64,000 nt of DNA, taken from positions 2,914,001 through 2,978,000 of the forward strand of contig OZ244977.1 in NCBI GenBank assembly GCA_965222995.1, given 5' to 3'. A program made the translations under genes and the position numbers. Below are positions 63,709-64,000 of the stretch, piece after piece (within the stretch, counting starts at the first letter, position 1; every line of letters starts with the position of its first letter). This DNA comes from SB11 sp965222995. Its GTDB lineage: Bacteria > Bacteroidota > Bacteroidia > UBA8524. A model generated the notes under the pieces. It was not told where the DNA came from. It saw only the letters and a list, made by a program, of their open reading frames with translations, and did not search any database.

Positions 63709-64000
63709 ACGCTAAAGAAGGTGTTGAGAATGTATTGGCTATAGATGATAAACGCCGTACTACTCAAAAAGAGTTGGACGATTTGTTGGCAGCATCCAAT
63801 AAACTGGCAAAAGAAATTGGCGAACTGTTTAAAAGTGGCAAACGCGATGAAGCTGAAGTTTTAAAACAGCAAACAGCAGTTAATAAAGAAAAAGGCAAAG
63901 AATTAGAGGCTGTTTTACACGGTATTGAAAGCGAATTACACGAAGCATTAGTAATATTGCCTAATGCTGCAAGCAAAAATGTGCCAGTAGGCAAAACTGC
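63639..64000 (+). CDS. serS: Seryl-tRNA synthetase, N-terminal part
   Basis: Runs off the end of the window, so only the first about 120 residues are seen. The sequence MLQLSYLRENKDEAIERL followed by DKRRTTQKELDDLLAASN, then KEIGELFKSGKRDEAEVLK, is the long antiparallel coiled-coil arm that binds tRNA-Ser. The stretch ends in LPNAASKNVPVG, the normal junction into the catalytic domain. The enzyme charges tRNA with serine in the cytoplasm. The frame has no stop in the window. ATG at 63639 gives the family's usual N-terminus. Confidence 0.93.
   Translation, partial: MLQLSYLRENKDEAIERLNKKMANAKEGVENVLAIDDKRRTTQKELDDLLAASNKLAKEIGELFKSGKRDEAEVLKQQTAVNKEKGKELEAVLHGIESELHEALVILPNAASKNVPVGKT

Overview
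The window is a piece of an AT-rich chromosome from a member of the Bacteroidota, most likely an aerobic environmental lineage of the Flavobacteriales/Chitinophagales/Sphingobacteriales type. The evidence is a set of Bacteroidota-restricted families (DUF4837 lipoprotein, DUF4293 membrane protein, IPExxxVDY protein next to acpP-fabF-rnc), a carboxypeptidase-like-domain TonB receptor, a type IX secretion C-terminal domain, many SPII lipoproteins, and repeated matches to the Bacteroidota promoter -7 element TAnnTTTG. The finer taxonomic level is inference. No rRNA, tRNA, CRISPR array, prophage or classical insertion sequence was seen, and no DNA-binding transcription factor was recognised.

Layout. 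1-9.0 kb: end of a heptose epimerase gene (rfaD), a coupled DUF4837 lipoprotein and LysM lytic transglycosylase, an AsmA-like protein, rpe and a TonB-dependent receptor. 9.1-9.3 kb: two hairpin repeat units. 9.3-26.9 kb: mostly single genes, namely maeB, a TPR histidine kinase, a family M49 peptidase, M16 peptidase, nitronate monooxygenase-like flavoprotein, a seven-repeat FG-GAP protein exported by T9SS, guaB, rnz and several unrecognised lipoproteins. 27.2-37.1 kb: four tandem paralogous LruC-domain lipoproteins of about 740 residues, each with its own promoter and terminator. 37.4-38.6 kb: a thiolase of the 3-oxoadipyl-CoA type. 38.6-42.3 kb: a tightly overlapping six-gene stressosome module (RsbR, RsbS, RsbT, SpoIIE/RsbX-like phosphatase, a histidine kinase with an RsbT-like N-terminus, and a single-domain response regulator). 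42.6-48.4 kb: pyk, the IPExxxVDY gene, acpP-fabF-rnc and a citrate synthase of strikingly eukaryotic type. 48.6-51.6 kb: a TIGR02757 protein, a PrsW-like protease, and a PqqB-like metallo-hydrolase lipoprotein coupled to methylmalonyl-CoA epimerase. 51.6-52.2 kb: a DUF559 endonuclease-like gene between two direct repeats. 52.3-54.5 kb: a minimal iscS-iscU-iscA set. 54.9-58.0 kb: an oxygenase, a methyltransferase and an MFS transporter on one strand. 58.1-64 kb: lptB with TPR proteins, pyrE, NUDIX, STAS, SDR and the 5' end of serS, which runs off the window.

How it works together. Much of the window is central metabolism (gltA, pyk, maeB, rpe, mce, guaB, pyrE, fabF/acpP, ISC) and envelope maintenance (rfaD, lptB, SLT, AsmA). 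The accessory parts most worth following are the LruC lipoprotein array, the stressosome wired to a two-component pair instead of sigma-B, the DUF559 repeat-flanked unit, and the eukaryote-like citrate synthase.
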